Shown: positions 8,802 to 16,878 of the stretch, piece by piece
Numbering within the stretch: position 1 is the first letter of the stretch
Layout: each line of letters begins with the position of its first letter
Program-made: the position numbers and the translations under genes
Source of the DNA: Mycobacterium kubicae
GTDB lineage: Bacteria > Actinomycetota > Actinomycetes > Mycobacteriales > Mycobacteriaceae
DNA: 64,000 nucleotides
Reading direction: 5' to 3'
Assembly: GCF_015689175.1 (NCBI RefSeq)
Contig: NZ_CP065047.1
Location: 5,022,001-5,086,000 of the forward strand
The notes under the pieces: generated by a model
Told to the model about the DNA's origin: nothing
What the model saw: only the letters and a program-made list of their open reading frames with translations
The model's database searches: none

Positions 8802-9187
8802 CCTCGTTTTCGCGGGCATTCCTTACGTGATGCATGGATCAGGTTTCGCGGGCAACTTGACGTGATGCATCACGCCCCCGACGCAGCATGTGAGAAGTTT
8901 CCTTACTGGAATCAAGATCGCCGAGGTCGGCAACGTGGGCTGACGGCGTTGCCGGATTCCGGGATTCACGTCGTGAGAACGAATCGTGGCGAGAGGACAG
9001 CTGCAGCCGGACACTCCTCGTCCGCGAATAAGCCCTGAGGCCAGGGGGAACCGCGGGAGCTTGACGGATCCGCCGTGTCCGCCGATACGGCACCGGGATG
9101 GCTTTTGTCTGCAGTGGAGCTTGCCTGTCTCGAATAGCAGATCCTCATCTGCGTTGATACACCGGGCGTTCGGTCGTCGCTATCTTG
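8802..9187. other. Non-coding stretch: transposon right end with two direct repeats
   Basis: No gene is supported here. Just after the transposase stop, the words TTTCGCGGGCA (8808 and 8844) and CGTGATGCAT (8826 and 8861) recur with a period of about 36 bp. They look like subterminal sites at the right end of the interrupted transposon. The remaining 300 bp up to the FadE gene hold only short, unconvincing frames. Confidence 0.45.
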
Positions 9188-10330
9188 TCAAAGCGACCTC
9201 GAAATAATCTCTTTCATTATTTCGTTAGACCCCGCGTAGATTTTCTGTACTCGCTGATCAACCCAGAGACGCGAAATCGGATACTCCGTCATGTATCCGT
9301 ACCCGCCGTGCAGCTGCAGGCAGTCGTCGAGGACTTTCATCGCCCGTTCCGTCGTCCACCATTTGGCCATCGCGACAGTTTGCACGTCGAGCTTACCGTC
9401 GAGATGCAGACAGATGCAGTGGTCGAGGAACACTCGCGCAATCCTTGTTTCGGTGGCGGCTTCAGCGAGGGTGAACTTGGTATTTTGGAACCCGAAGATC
9501 GTTCGCCCGAATGCTTCTCGTTGGCGCGTGTATTCGATCGTCTGGTGCAAGGCCAATTCCATGGCGGCAACCGCTCCGACCGCGACGATAAGTCGCTCCT
9601 GCGGCAGTTGCGTCATCAGCTGAAAGAAGCCTTGCCCCTCGGTGTCGCCTAGCAGATGCGTCTTGGGGACGCGCACGCCGTCGAAAAACAATTCAGATGT
9701 GTCCTGACCGCGCTGACCTATTTTGCTGAGGACTCGTCCTCTCCGGAACCCGGGGCGATCGGCTTCCACGACGATCAGCGAGATACCGCTGGCGCCTTGG
9801 GTATGGTCGGTCTTGGCCACGACGACGACGAGATCGGCTTGCTGACCATTGGTGATGAACGTCTTCGAGCCGGTGATGACGTACTCGTCCCCATCGAGGA
9901 CGGCGCGCGTCTTCACGCTTTGAAGGTCAGATCCGGTTCCAGCCTCCGTCATCGCAATGGCACCGATCAATTCGCCCGACGCCATCTTGGGCAACCACTG
10001 CCTTTTCAGGTCTTCCCGTGCGTAGTGCAGGATGTAGTGTGCGACGATGCCGCTGTGCAGGCCGGCGCCCCACGAACTGTCCCCGATTCGAGCTTGCTCT
10101 TCGAGCAGAACTGCTTCGTGCGCGAACGTCCCGCCGCCGCCGCCGTATTCGACCGGCATCGACATGCACAGCAGGCCCAGCTCGCCTGCTCGTTCCCACA
10201 CCGCCCGGTCGACATGGTGTTGCTCGGCGAAGCGCTCTGAGTGGGGTGCAATCTCAGTGGCAACGAACTTTGCGGCGAGATCACGAAGCGCTTCCAATTC
10301 CGGGCTGAGCCAAGGTGAGGCGACTGTCAT
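9188..10330 (-). CDS. Acyl-CoA dehydrogenase (FadE family), last gene of the operon
   Basis: A 380-residue flavoprotein that oxidises acyl-CoA to enoyl-CoA. Signatures are AMTEAGTGSDLQSVKTRA (FAD/substrate site), GSKTFITNGQQADL, and the C-terminal LHGGYGYMTEYP followed by QKIYAGSNEIMKEII. The usual catalytic Glu of the medium-chain type, in IYEGT, is Ala here; instead Glu245 in LPQERL occupies the position used by long-chain and isovaleryl enzymes, so a complete active site is expected. It lies 48 bp after the acyl-CoA ligase gene and closes the nine-gene minus-strand operon. The true substrate may be branched or long-chain. Confidence 0.9.
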   Translation of the reverse strand: MTVASPWLSPELEALRDLAAKFVATEIAPHSERFAEQHHVDRAVWERAGELGLLCMSMPVEYGGGGGTFAHEAVLLEEQARIGDSSWGAGLHSGIVAHYILHYAREDLKRQWLPKMASGELIGAIAMTEAGTGSDLQSVKTRAVLDGDEYVITGSKTFITNGQQADLVVVVAKTDHTQGASGISLIVVEADRPGFRRGRVLSKIGQRGQDTSELFFDGVRVPKTHLLGDTEGQGFFQLMTQLPQERLIVAVGAVAAMELALHQTIEYTRQREAFGRTIFGFQNTKFTLAEAATETRIARVFLDHCICLHLDGKLDVQTVAMAKWWTTERAMKVLDDCLQLHGGYGYMTEYPISRLWVDQRVQKIYAGSNEIMKEIISRSL

Positions 10331-10378
10331 GGTGTCCTTTCGGTTAGGTGCTGCTGACGACGTTGGCGGCTTTTCGGG

Positions 10379-12013
10379 TTAGCCGCAGTACACGACCTGG
10401 TATTCGCCGGCGCCGTGGCGTGCTCTCAGCAATTTTTTGTCGTATTTGCCCACACTGGTTCGGGGAACCTCAGCAATGAACGCCCAGCGCTCCGGGATCC
10501 ACCACTTGGCGACCGCGCCGTCCAGGAAGACCCGCAATTCGTTGATATCCAAGCTGGTTTCGGTCTTCGTGACGATCAACGCCAAGGGTCTTTCCTGCCA
10601 CTTCTCGTCGGGCACGCCGATCACCACCGCCTCATGCACGGCTGGATGGGCAACGAGCGCATTCTCCAAGTCGACCGAGGAAATCCATTCGCCACCTGAC
10701 TTAATGACGTCTTTTACCCGGTCGGTAAGCGTAAGGTAGCCGTGTTGATCGATGCGACCCACGTCGCCGGTGCGCAGCCATCCTTCGTCGAGCTTGTCGG
10801 AGTCGTTGTCGCCGAAGTACGAGCCGGTGACCCACGGTCCGCGGGCCTGGATCTCGCCGATAGACCGTCCGTCCCAGGGCAGGGTACGGCCATCGTCGCC
10901 ACGCAGCCTAATCTCGACACCGCAGACGGGACGACCCTGACAAGCGCGTAGCTCCCATTGGCGCTCGCCGTTGGTCCCCTTCGGCGCGCGCGCCACGGTT
11001 GCCAGCGGCGAGGTTTCGGTCATCCCCCAGGCCTGCAGGATCGGGACACCGAATTCACTCTCGAAGTGCTCCATCAGTGACCTTGGAACGGCCGACCCGC
11101 CGCAGGCGACCAGGCGTAGCGACGAAATATCGTGCTCCGGTTCGGATTCCAGGAAATGCTGCACGTCATTCCAGATCGTCGGTACCGCACCGGCCACGGT
11201 CGGCTGCGTGTCCTCGATGATGGCAACCAACGGTGCCGCCTGCAGGTATCGGTCGGGCAGCACGAGGTCGGCTCCACACATCAGCGCGGAATAGATCAGC
11301 CCCCATGCGTTCGCGTGAAACATCGGGACGATCGCCAAGACGCGGTCTTCTTCACCGATGGACAGCACGTTGGGTGTGCAGCCAGTCAGCGAGTGCAAAT
11401 AGGTGGAACGATGACTGTAGACAACACCTTTCGGGTTTCCGGTAGTGCCGCTGGTGTAGCACATCGCCGCGGCCGACCTCTCATCGAGCTCTGGCCAGTC
11501 GAATTCGCCGTCTTGATCAGCAAGCAGGTCCTCGTAGCGCAGCACGTTTTTACCGCTGGCCAGCAGCGGCTCCAGGTCGCCGTCGCCCGCTGCGATCACG
11601 GTGTGCACCGACGACATCGTCGGCAGTGCCTTCGCTAGAAGCGGTGCCACAGAGACGTCCGCGATGATGACCTTGTCGTCGGCGTGATCTGAAATGTAGC
11701 CAAGTTGTTCTGCGGTGAGTCGAAGGTTGAGGGTGTGAAGCACCGCGCCCATCGACGGCACCGCACAGTAGGCTTCCAGGTGTTCCTGATTGCTCCATTG
11801 GAAGGTGGCCACGCGCTGATCGTCAGTTATGCCCAGACTCCGTAGTGCGTTGGCCAACTGGCTGATTCGTCGCTTGAGCGCACCGTAGGTCGTTGTGCGG
11901 TAGCCCGATCCGGTCGGCGTGACGACTTGGCTGTCAGCGTGGATGGATGTCGCGTGCCTGACGATCGAGGCTACGGTCAAGGGGATATCCTGCATGGTGC
12001 TTTGCACAGGCAC
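10379..12013 (-). CDS. Fatty-acyl-CoA synthetase / AMP-dependent ligase (FadD family)
   Basis: A 544-residue ANL-superfamily ligase that activates a carboxylic acid through acyl-AMP to acyl-CoA. The nucleotide motif YTSGTTGNPKG is at residues 186-196, followed by AWGMTETSP, GWLRTGDVG, VKDVIKSGGEWIS and the C-terminal catalytic-lysine region VGKYDKK. The GTG at 12013 is preceded by GAAGGA, so it is preferred over the internal ATG at 11995. The gene starts 14 bp after the transglutaminase-like gene. Its place between P450/esterase genes and FadE suggests activation of an oxidised or released acyl chain; the mymA operon has FadD13 in the same role. Confidence 0.92.
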   Translation of the reverse strand: MPVQSTMQDIPLTVASIVRHATSIHADSQVVTPTGSGYRTTTYGALKRRISQLANALRSLGITDDQRVATFQWSNQEHLEAYCAVPSMGAVLHTLNLRLTAEQLGYISDHADDKVIIADVSVAPLLAKALPTMSSVHTVIAAGDGDLEPLLASGKNVLRYEDLLADQDGEFDWPELDERSAAAMCYTSGTTGNPKGVVYSHRSTYLHSLTGCTPNVLSIGEEDRVLAIVPMFHANAWGLIYSALMCGADLVLPDRYLQAAPLVAIIEDTQPTVAGAVPTIWNDVQHFLESEPEHDISSLRLVACGGSAVPRSLMEHFESEFGVPILQAWGMTETSPLATVARAPKGTNGERQWELRACQGRPVCGVEIRLRGDDGRTLPWDGRSIGEIQARGPWVTGSYFGDNDSDKLDEGWLRTGDVGRIDQHGYLTLTDRVKDVIKSGGEWISSVDLENALVAHPAVHEAVVIGVPDEKWQERPLALIVTKTETSLDINELRVFLDGAVAKWWIPERWAFIAEVPRTSVGKYDKKLLRARHGAGEYQVVYCG

Positions 12014-12027
12014 AATCCTTCAAACTG

Positions 12028-12684
12028 CTAGTTGGTGAATGAGTCCGGCACTGGAGGAGGTTCGTAGATGAGTTCGCCGTAATTGTCGCGCAGCGCGTCG
12101 ATGATTTCCGTGAGGGGAAGGTCGTCGAAAACACCACGGTCATGGAGGTATTCCAGGTGTTGAGAGCCGTCGCCTGTGTAGGCGTGCAACATGGCGTCTC
12201 GCTGACCGTCGAATTCGATGGGAGCGACGCGGAAGCGCGCGCATAACTCGCGGTTGAATGCCGGTGTGGCCTTGACCCACCGACCATTCAGCAGTATTTG
12301 ACTGTAGCCGTGGTAGACGAAAACGTCCGAACCACCCATCCGTTCACGGAGACTCGCGGTCTGTAGATGGTTGCGGACGTCGGCGAAACCCAACCGCGCC
12401 GGAATCCCCGCGGCGCGACATGCAGCCGTCAAGAGCACCGCCTTGGGGACACAGTAGGCGCGCTCGGCGACGGCGACCGCGCTGGCTCGGTACTGGCGCG
12501 GGTCGTCGGAGACGGAATACGGGTCGTACCAGATCGAATCACGGACAGCGGTGAAGATGCGGCACGCCTTATCGACGGAATCGGTGGCGTTGCGTGTCGC
12601 CGATTCGGTGAACTGCTGCACGGCATCGTGTTTCCAGTCGAGGAATTCGGTGGCTGCGAGGAACCGCGCAAATTCTGTCTTCAT
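12028..12684 (-). CDS. Transglutaminase-like cysteine hydrolase
   Basis: A 218-residue protein of the transglutaminase/protease-like fold. The nucleophile region is AYCVPKAVLLTAACRAAGIP, and the histidine region is YHGYSQILLNGRWVKATP. The usual third residue (Asp in W-x-x-x-D-x-T) is Thr or Ala here, so the triad may be completed differently. ATG 12684 overlaps the P450 stop as ATGA, so the longer upstream frame to 12873 is rejected. It is embedded in a lipid-oxidation operon. Members of this family act as amidases or acyl transferases as well as proteases; its role here is unknown. Confidence 0.75.
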   Translation of the reverse strand: MKTEFARFLAATEFLDWKHDAVQQFTESATRNATDSVDKACRIFTAVRDSIWYDPYSVSDDPRQYRASAVAVAERAYCVPKAVLLTAACRAAGIPARLGFADVRNHLQTASLRERMGGSDVFVYHGYSQILLNGRWVKATPAFNRELCARFRVAPIEFDGQRDAMLHAYTGDGSQHLEYLHDRGVFDDLPLTEIIDALRDNYGELIYEPPPVPDSFTN

Positions 12685-14138
12685 CGGCGGCGCAGCGTGA
12701 TCGGTAACCCGTCGACCGGGATCGGCAGCGATGTGTTGTCCCAGCGGATGCGGTAGTCGGTGTCGAGGCCGAAGGTGAACGTGCGCAGCATCTGGTGCAG
12801 GATCGCTTTGACCTCGAGGGTGCCGAAGTGCATGCCGATGCATTTGTGCGCGCCACCGCCGAAGGGCAGCCACGCGAAGCGGTGAGCTTGGTCCTCGCGG
12901 CGCGGGTCGTCGAAACGTAAGGGGTCGAAGCGATCCGGGTTATGCCAGACTTCGCGGACGAAATGGTTGACGGCGGGAGTGATCGCCACAAGCGTGTCGC
13001 GGGGAATGTAGTGGCCGTCTATTGCGGTGTCTTGCACTGTTTTGCGCATGACTAGCGGGACCGGCGCCACGAGTCTCATGGATTCCTTGATCACCAGATC
13101 GAGCGACCTGAGCGCTTCCAAATCGTCGATCTCGGGTGATCGGTCGCCGAGAGCATCGCTTTCGGCGCGAACCCGATCTTGCCATTCTGGATGCTTTGCC
13201 AGGTAATAAGTTACCGCGGTGGTGGTGATGGTCGATGTGTCGTGAGCGGCCATCATCAGAAAAATCATGTGGTTGATGACATCGGAGTCACTGAAACGTT
13301 GTCCGTCTTCGGTGCTGGCATGGCACAGCGCGGCGAACAGGTCATTGCTGTTGCCGGCCCGGGCGGCCGGCAAGTGCCGGGCGAAGTATTCCTCGAGCAC
13401 CCGTCGGCCGCGGATCCCGGCGCGATAGCGGGTGCCGGGAAGCGGCGCGCGGACGAGTGAGCTGGCCGCGCGTACCGTAGCGACGAACGCCTGGTTAATG
13501 GCGTCGCTGCTGTCTTTGCCTCGGCCACCCATGAACACATCGGTGGCGATGTCGAGGGTCAGGTTTTTCAACAGCGGGTACATGCGGACGGACGGGCCGG
13601 TCGGCCACGTGGGCAGGGTTGCGCGGACGCAAGGGGTCACTTGGGTGACGTAGCCGGCCAGTCGCGGCCGCGTGAAGGCCTCCTGCATGATGCGCCGGTG
13701 CATGAGGTGTTCGTCAAAGCTCATCAGCATCAATCCGCGGTGGAAGAACGCGTCGATGAGAAAGGCCCAGCCGTCTTGCGAGAACGCCTTTGCGTTGGTG
13801 GTGAGCGCCTCCTGGGTAGCTTGGGGGCCCGCGATGACCGCCATTTTGGTGCCGAACGCTCCCATCCACGAGACAGATCCGAACCGTTCGTAGCGCTCTC
13901 TGCCCAGGTCGGACCCAAACCGGATGTAGTCGAGGGTGTGCCCGACCAAGGGGAGCCCGGCATCACCGAGAACCGGTCGCAGTCCGCTTCCGGCCGGGGG
14001 CGCGGCTAGTTCACGCACTGGCCACCGCCGACTCCACCGGCGAAGTCCGTCGTCCACCCGTTGCGGCGCGGGAATCAAGATGACCGAAGATAACCGTTCC
14101 CGGGCTTTATCGACGGGTGCGTGTAGCGGGTTAACCAT
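12681..14138 (-). CDS. cyp136: Cytochrome P450, CYP136-like
   Basis: A 485-residue P450. The I-helix motif is MMAAHDTST, the ExxR helix is KESMRLV, and the haem-binding loop is FGGGAHKCIG with Cys433 as iron ligand. Stretches such as FFHRGLMLMSF, HRRIMQEAF, NHMIFLMMAAHDTST and GDAGLPLVGH agree closely with M. tuberculosis CYP136 (Rv3059). The physiological substrate of CYP136 is unknown; lipophilic substrates such as sterols or fatty acyls are plausible. It is preceded by a 177-bp non-coding gap with a consensus -35, so it may have its own promoter within the larger operon. The next gene overlaps by four bases. Confidence 0.88.
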   Translation of the reverse strand: MVNPLHAPVDKARERLSSVILIPAPQRVDDGLRRWSRRWPVRELAAPPAGSGLRPVLGDAGLPLVGHTLDYIRFGSDLGRERYERFGSVSWMGAFGTKMAVIAGPQATQEALTTNAKAFSQDGWAFLIDAFFHRGLMLMSFDEHLMHRRIMQEAFTRPRLAGYVTQVTPCVRATLPTWPTGPSVRMYPLLKNLTLDIATDVFMGGRGKDSSDAINQAFVATVRAASSLVRAPLPGTRYRAGIRGRRVLEEYFARHLPAARAGNSNDLFAALCHASTEDGQRFSDSDVINHMIFLMMAAHDTSTITTTAVTYYLAKHPEWQDRVRAESDALGDRSPEIDDLEALRSLDLVIKESMRLVAPVPLVMRKTVQDTAIDGHYIPRDTLVAITPAVNHFVREVWHNPDRFDPLRFDDPRREDQAHRFAWLPFGGGAHKCIGMHFGTLEVKAILHQMLRTFTFGLDTDYRIRWDNTSLPIPVDGLPITLRRR

Positions 14139-14212
14139 TGTCGCTCCCCGGCCTGTGGTCGTCGTGGGATGGAGGATCGACCAGCTGTTTACAGTTGGGC
14201 CACCAATGTTAA

Positions 14213-14241
14213 TAGTTATACATAATTGCCCTGTTTGTCAA
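14213..14241 (-). promoter_or_regulatory. Candidate sigma-70-type promoter for the P450 gene
   Basis: On the minus strand, TTGACA (14241-14236) is followed after 17 bases by TAACTA (14218-14213), or after 15 bases by TATAAC. The surrounding 40 bp is strikingly AT-rich for this genome. It lies about 75-100 bp upstream of the P450 start, suggesting an internal promoter in the operon. Confidence 0.45.
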
Positions 14242-14315
14242 ACGGGTCCTTCGCGGTGGGGCGTGACAAAAGCGGTTGCTGCGCGCTAGCCGCCTGCCTG
14301 CGTTCGGCCCGTGCG

Positions 14316-15284
14316 TCAAGGAAACGTGTCTTCGGCCCTGTCTGTGAGAAACGCTCCGCTGAGGTGCAAAGCGTGACGCGCCTCGGGCAAGAGTCGAAAC
14401 AGGGCTTGGAACACGTGAATCTGGCCGCGAAACACCTGAAGCCGCACGGATGCTCCTGCGGCGCGCATGCGCTCGGCGAGTTGACGGGAGTCGTCGAGCA
14501 GCATCTCCCTTCCACCGACCTGGATCAATGTCGGCGGCAAGCCGGTGAGATCTGCGGCGAGGACATTGACGCGGGGGTCGGTCGGGTGGGCATCGCCTAC
14601 ATAGAGGCTGAGCGCACGCGTTGCGGACCGGGCCGATGCGAAAGGATCGCGGCGGCGAGTTTCACGTGCCATCGCCAGCTGGCACGTCAGATCGACGACG
14701 GGGGACATGAGTAACATGCCATCGGGCGGCGGGGAGCGATGTGCGAGCGCGCCCAACGAGGTCGCGACGGCGAGTTGGCCGCCCGCCGAATCTCCCGCGA
14801 TCGCCACCGTGCGGTTTGACGCCGATTCTTCAGAGCCGGTCAACCACCGGTAGGCCCTCAGTGCGTCGTCGGCGGCCGCGGGATACGGGTATCGCGGAGC
14901 CAGGCGGTAGCGGACGGCGAACACCGGCCTGAGCGACGCGGCAGACAGTTCGCCTAGCAGACCACGATGGGTCTGCGGGGAGCACATGGAAAAGGCGCCG
15001 CCGTGGATATAGAGAATCGGCGGCCCGTCCGGGTCGACGTCCGGGGCAACGATCCAGTCGCCTCTCACCCGATCGCCAGCAAAGACGGTGTCGACCTGTT
15101 CAACTCGCAATCCGCGCCGCGGGCGGGACGCAATGAGCGCCGCCCGAAGCACCCGGTCCATTACCGCGAGCCCGTACTGGTTAGACGGTAGTGCTTGCGT
15201 CAGTGGGCGCAGGATCCCGCGGGCCGACGTCGCGATGAGATAACTTGCCGTGCTCGGATGCTGTTCCGAGTAAAGGGTTGTCAC
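14316..15284 (-). CDS. Alpha/beta-hydrolase esterase, hormone-sensitive-lipase (LipR-like) family
   Basis: A 322-residue esterase. The oxyanion motif is YIHGGAFSMCSP, the nucleophile elbow is AGDSAGGQLAV, and the acid/His region includes DPRVN and QIHVFQ. The family hydrolyses short acyl esters or acylglycerols. The start at 15284 overlaps the monooxygenase stop by four bases (ATGA). In the mymA operon a Baeyer-Villiger-type enzyme is likewise followed by LipR, a natural pairing because such oxygenases create esters that esterases cleave. The 3' end is followed by the 177-bp gap before the P450. Confidence 0.88.
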   Translation of the reverse strand: MTTLYSEQHPSTASYLIATSARGILRPLTQALPSNQYGLAVMDRVLRAALIASRPRRGLRVEQVDTVFAGDRVRGDWIVAPDVDPDGPPILYIHGGAFSMCSPQTHRGLLGELSAASLRPVFAVRYRLAPRYPYPAAADDALRAYRWLTGSEESASNRTVAIAGDSAGGQLAVATSLGALAHRSPPPDGMLLMSPVVDLTCQLAMARETRRRDPFASARSATRALSLYVGDAHPTDPRVNVLAADLTGLPPTLIQVGGREMLLDDSRQLAERMRAAGASVRLQVFRGQIHVFQALFRLLPEARHALHLSGAFLTDRAEDTFP

Positions 15285-16804
15285 GATGAGCTAAGTACCT
15301 TTTCAGTGGTGCGCCGCTCGAACGAATAGTCACCAAGGTCGAAGGTGCGACTACGCCAGAAAGATTCGAGGGTGGTCGTCGGGCGTAGCGGTACGTCGCC
15401 GTGTTTGTCGAAGTAGTAACTATTGGCGGTTGCGCAGCTGGGTTGCCAAAAGACTTGGCGGTGGCGGCGTTTGAGCATTTCGGCGAAGAAGCGGTCGTTG
15501 GCTTGCCGGGTTATTTCGACGTAGTTGGCGTGCCGGGACCGCGCATGGTGAAGGCATCGCACGATGTGCCTGGTCTGGGCTTCAATGAGCGTGAAGTACG
15601 AGGAACCGTTGTATCCATAGGGTCCGAAGATGGAGAAGTGGTTGGGGAATCCGGGCACGCTGACGCCTTCGTACGCTTGGAGCCGATTCTCGTCCCACCA
15701 CTTGGCTTGATCGAGTCCACCGATCCCCCTGAGCGAATAGGTCGGCATGTTCTCCGGTTCCATCACTTTGAAGCCTGTGGCGAGGATGAGGACGTCGATC
15801 TCGTGCGATCGGCCGTCGACGGTGTGGACGGCGGCGGCATCGAAGTGGCTTATCGGACTGGTCTCGAGGTGGACGTTGTCTCGGTTGAATGTGGCCAGGT
15901 ACTCGTTGTGAAAGCTTGGGCGCTTACACCCGAGCGCGTAACGGGGGGTCAGTTTTTGACGGACGGCGGGGTCGGTCACCTGGCTGCGCATGTACCGCAA
16001 CGCGGCACGCTCGATGAGTGACGCCAAGGGAATGGCGGTGTGGAAGTGAGCGGCGACAGGGAACGTGACTTCGACGAAGGTTTGACTCGCTGCGCGCGCC
16101 GCGAGTTGTCCGCCGGGAGCGTATTTGAGGAACCCTCTTGCCAGCCGCGGCACCGGGAAGTCCAGTTTCGGCAGGCACCAGATCGGTGTGCGCTGGAACA
16201 CGGTCAGCGCCTTGACGTCTTTCGCGATTGCCGGGATCAACTGCACTGCCGACGCGCCCGTTCCGATGACAGCCACCCTCTTGCCGGCGATGTCTTCGTT
16301 GTGGTCCCAGCGGGATGTATGCATGGTGATCCCGCCGAAATCATCGACACCGGAGATATCCGGCCGCTTGGGGCGTGTCAGGACGCCCGAGGCGTTGATC
16401 ACGAAGCGCGCGGATAGGTCCTGTCCTGCGGCCGTGTGCAAGCGCCACAGGGTCGCGTCCTCATCGAACCAAGCTTCAGTCACCTTGACGGCGAAGCGGA
16501 TTCGTGGGCTAAGACCGTACTTGTGCGCGCAGTGTCTTGCGTAGTCCTTCAACTCGTTGCCGTGCGCATACGTCCGCGACCATGACGACCGTTTTTCGAA
16601 GGAGAATTGGTAGCTGTACGACGGAATGTCGACGGCGATGCCCGGATAGGTGTTCCAATGCCACGTTCCGCCTACGTCGTCTGCCTCATCGACAATAAGA
16701 AAGTCCGAAAAGCCGGCTTTCAGGAGTTTTATCCCCATTCCGATCCCGGAGAATCCTGCACCGATCACGATGATTTCGAAGCGGTGCTTATCGCTGTGGT
16801 CCAT
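15281..16804 (-). CDS. Flavin-containing Baeyer-Villiger-type monooxygenase 1 (MymA/EthA-like)
   Basis: A 507-residue FAD/NADPH monooxygenase that inserts oxygen next to a ketone or oxidises sulfur. The FAD motif GAGFSG is at residues 15-20, the family fingerprint FGGITMHTSRW at 156-166, and the NADPH motif GTGASA at 181-186. ATG 16804 has AGAAGGA upstream; an in-frame extension to 16882 is not used. Its stop overlaps the esterase start. The preceding gene is a second, clearly different monooxygenase of the same class, with a 74-bp gap between them. Related mycobacterial enzymes include MymA (Rv3083) and EthA. Confidence 0.9.
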   Translation of the reverse strand: MDHSDKHRFEIIVIGAGFSGIGMGIKLLKAGFSDFLIVDEADDVGGTWHWNTYPGIAVDIPSYSYQFSFEKRSSWSRTYAHGNELKDYARHCAHKYGLSPRIRFAVKVTEAWFDEDATLWRLHTAAGQDLSARFVINASGVLTRPKRPDISGVDDFGGITMHTSRWDHNEDIAGKRVAVIGTGASAVQLIPAIAKDVKALTVFQRTPIWCLPKLDFPVPRLARGFLKYAPGGQLAARAASQTFVEVTFPVAAHFHTAIPLASLIERAALRYMRSQVTDPAVRQKLTPRYALGCKRPSFHNEYLATFNRDNVHLETSPISHFDAAAVHTVDGRSHEIDVLILATGFKVMEPENMPTYSLRGIGGLDQAKWWDENRLQAYEGVSVPGFPNHFSIFGPYGYNGSSYFTLIEAQTRHIVRCLHHARSRHANYVEITRQANDRFFAEMLKRRHRQVFWQPSCATANSYYFDKHGDVPLRPTTTLESFWRSRTFDLGDYSFERRTTEKVLSSS

Positions 16805-16878
16805 ACCGTCCTTCTGGCTTATCTGGGGGCTGATGCCAGGCACCTGTCGCCGACTGCCTAGCCGGAGCCAGTCGCGGC

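Noticed and set aside
12028..12873. An extended start for the transglutaminase-like protein
   Set aside because: The extra 63 codons overlap the P450 C-terminus and have no family likeness; ATG 12684 forms the usual ATGA junction.
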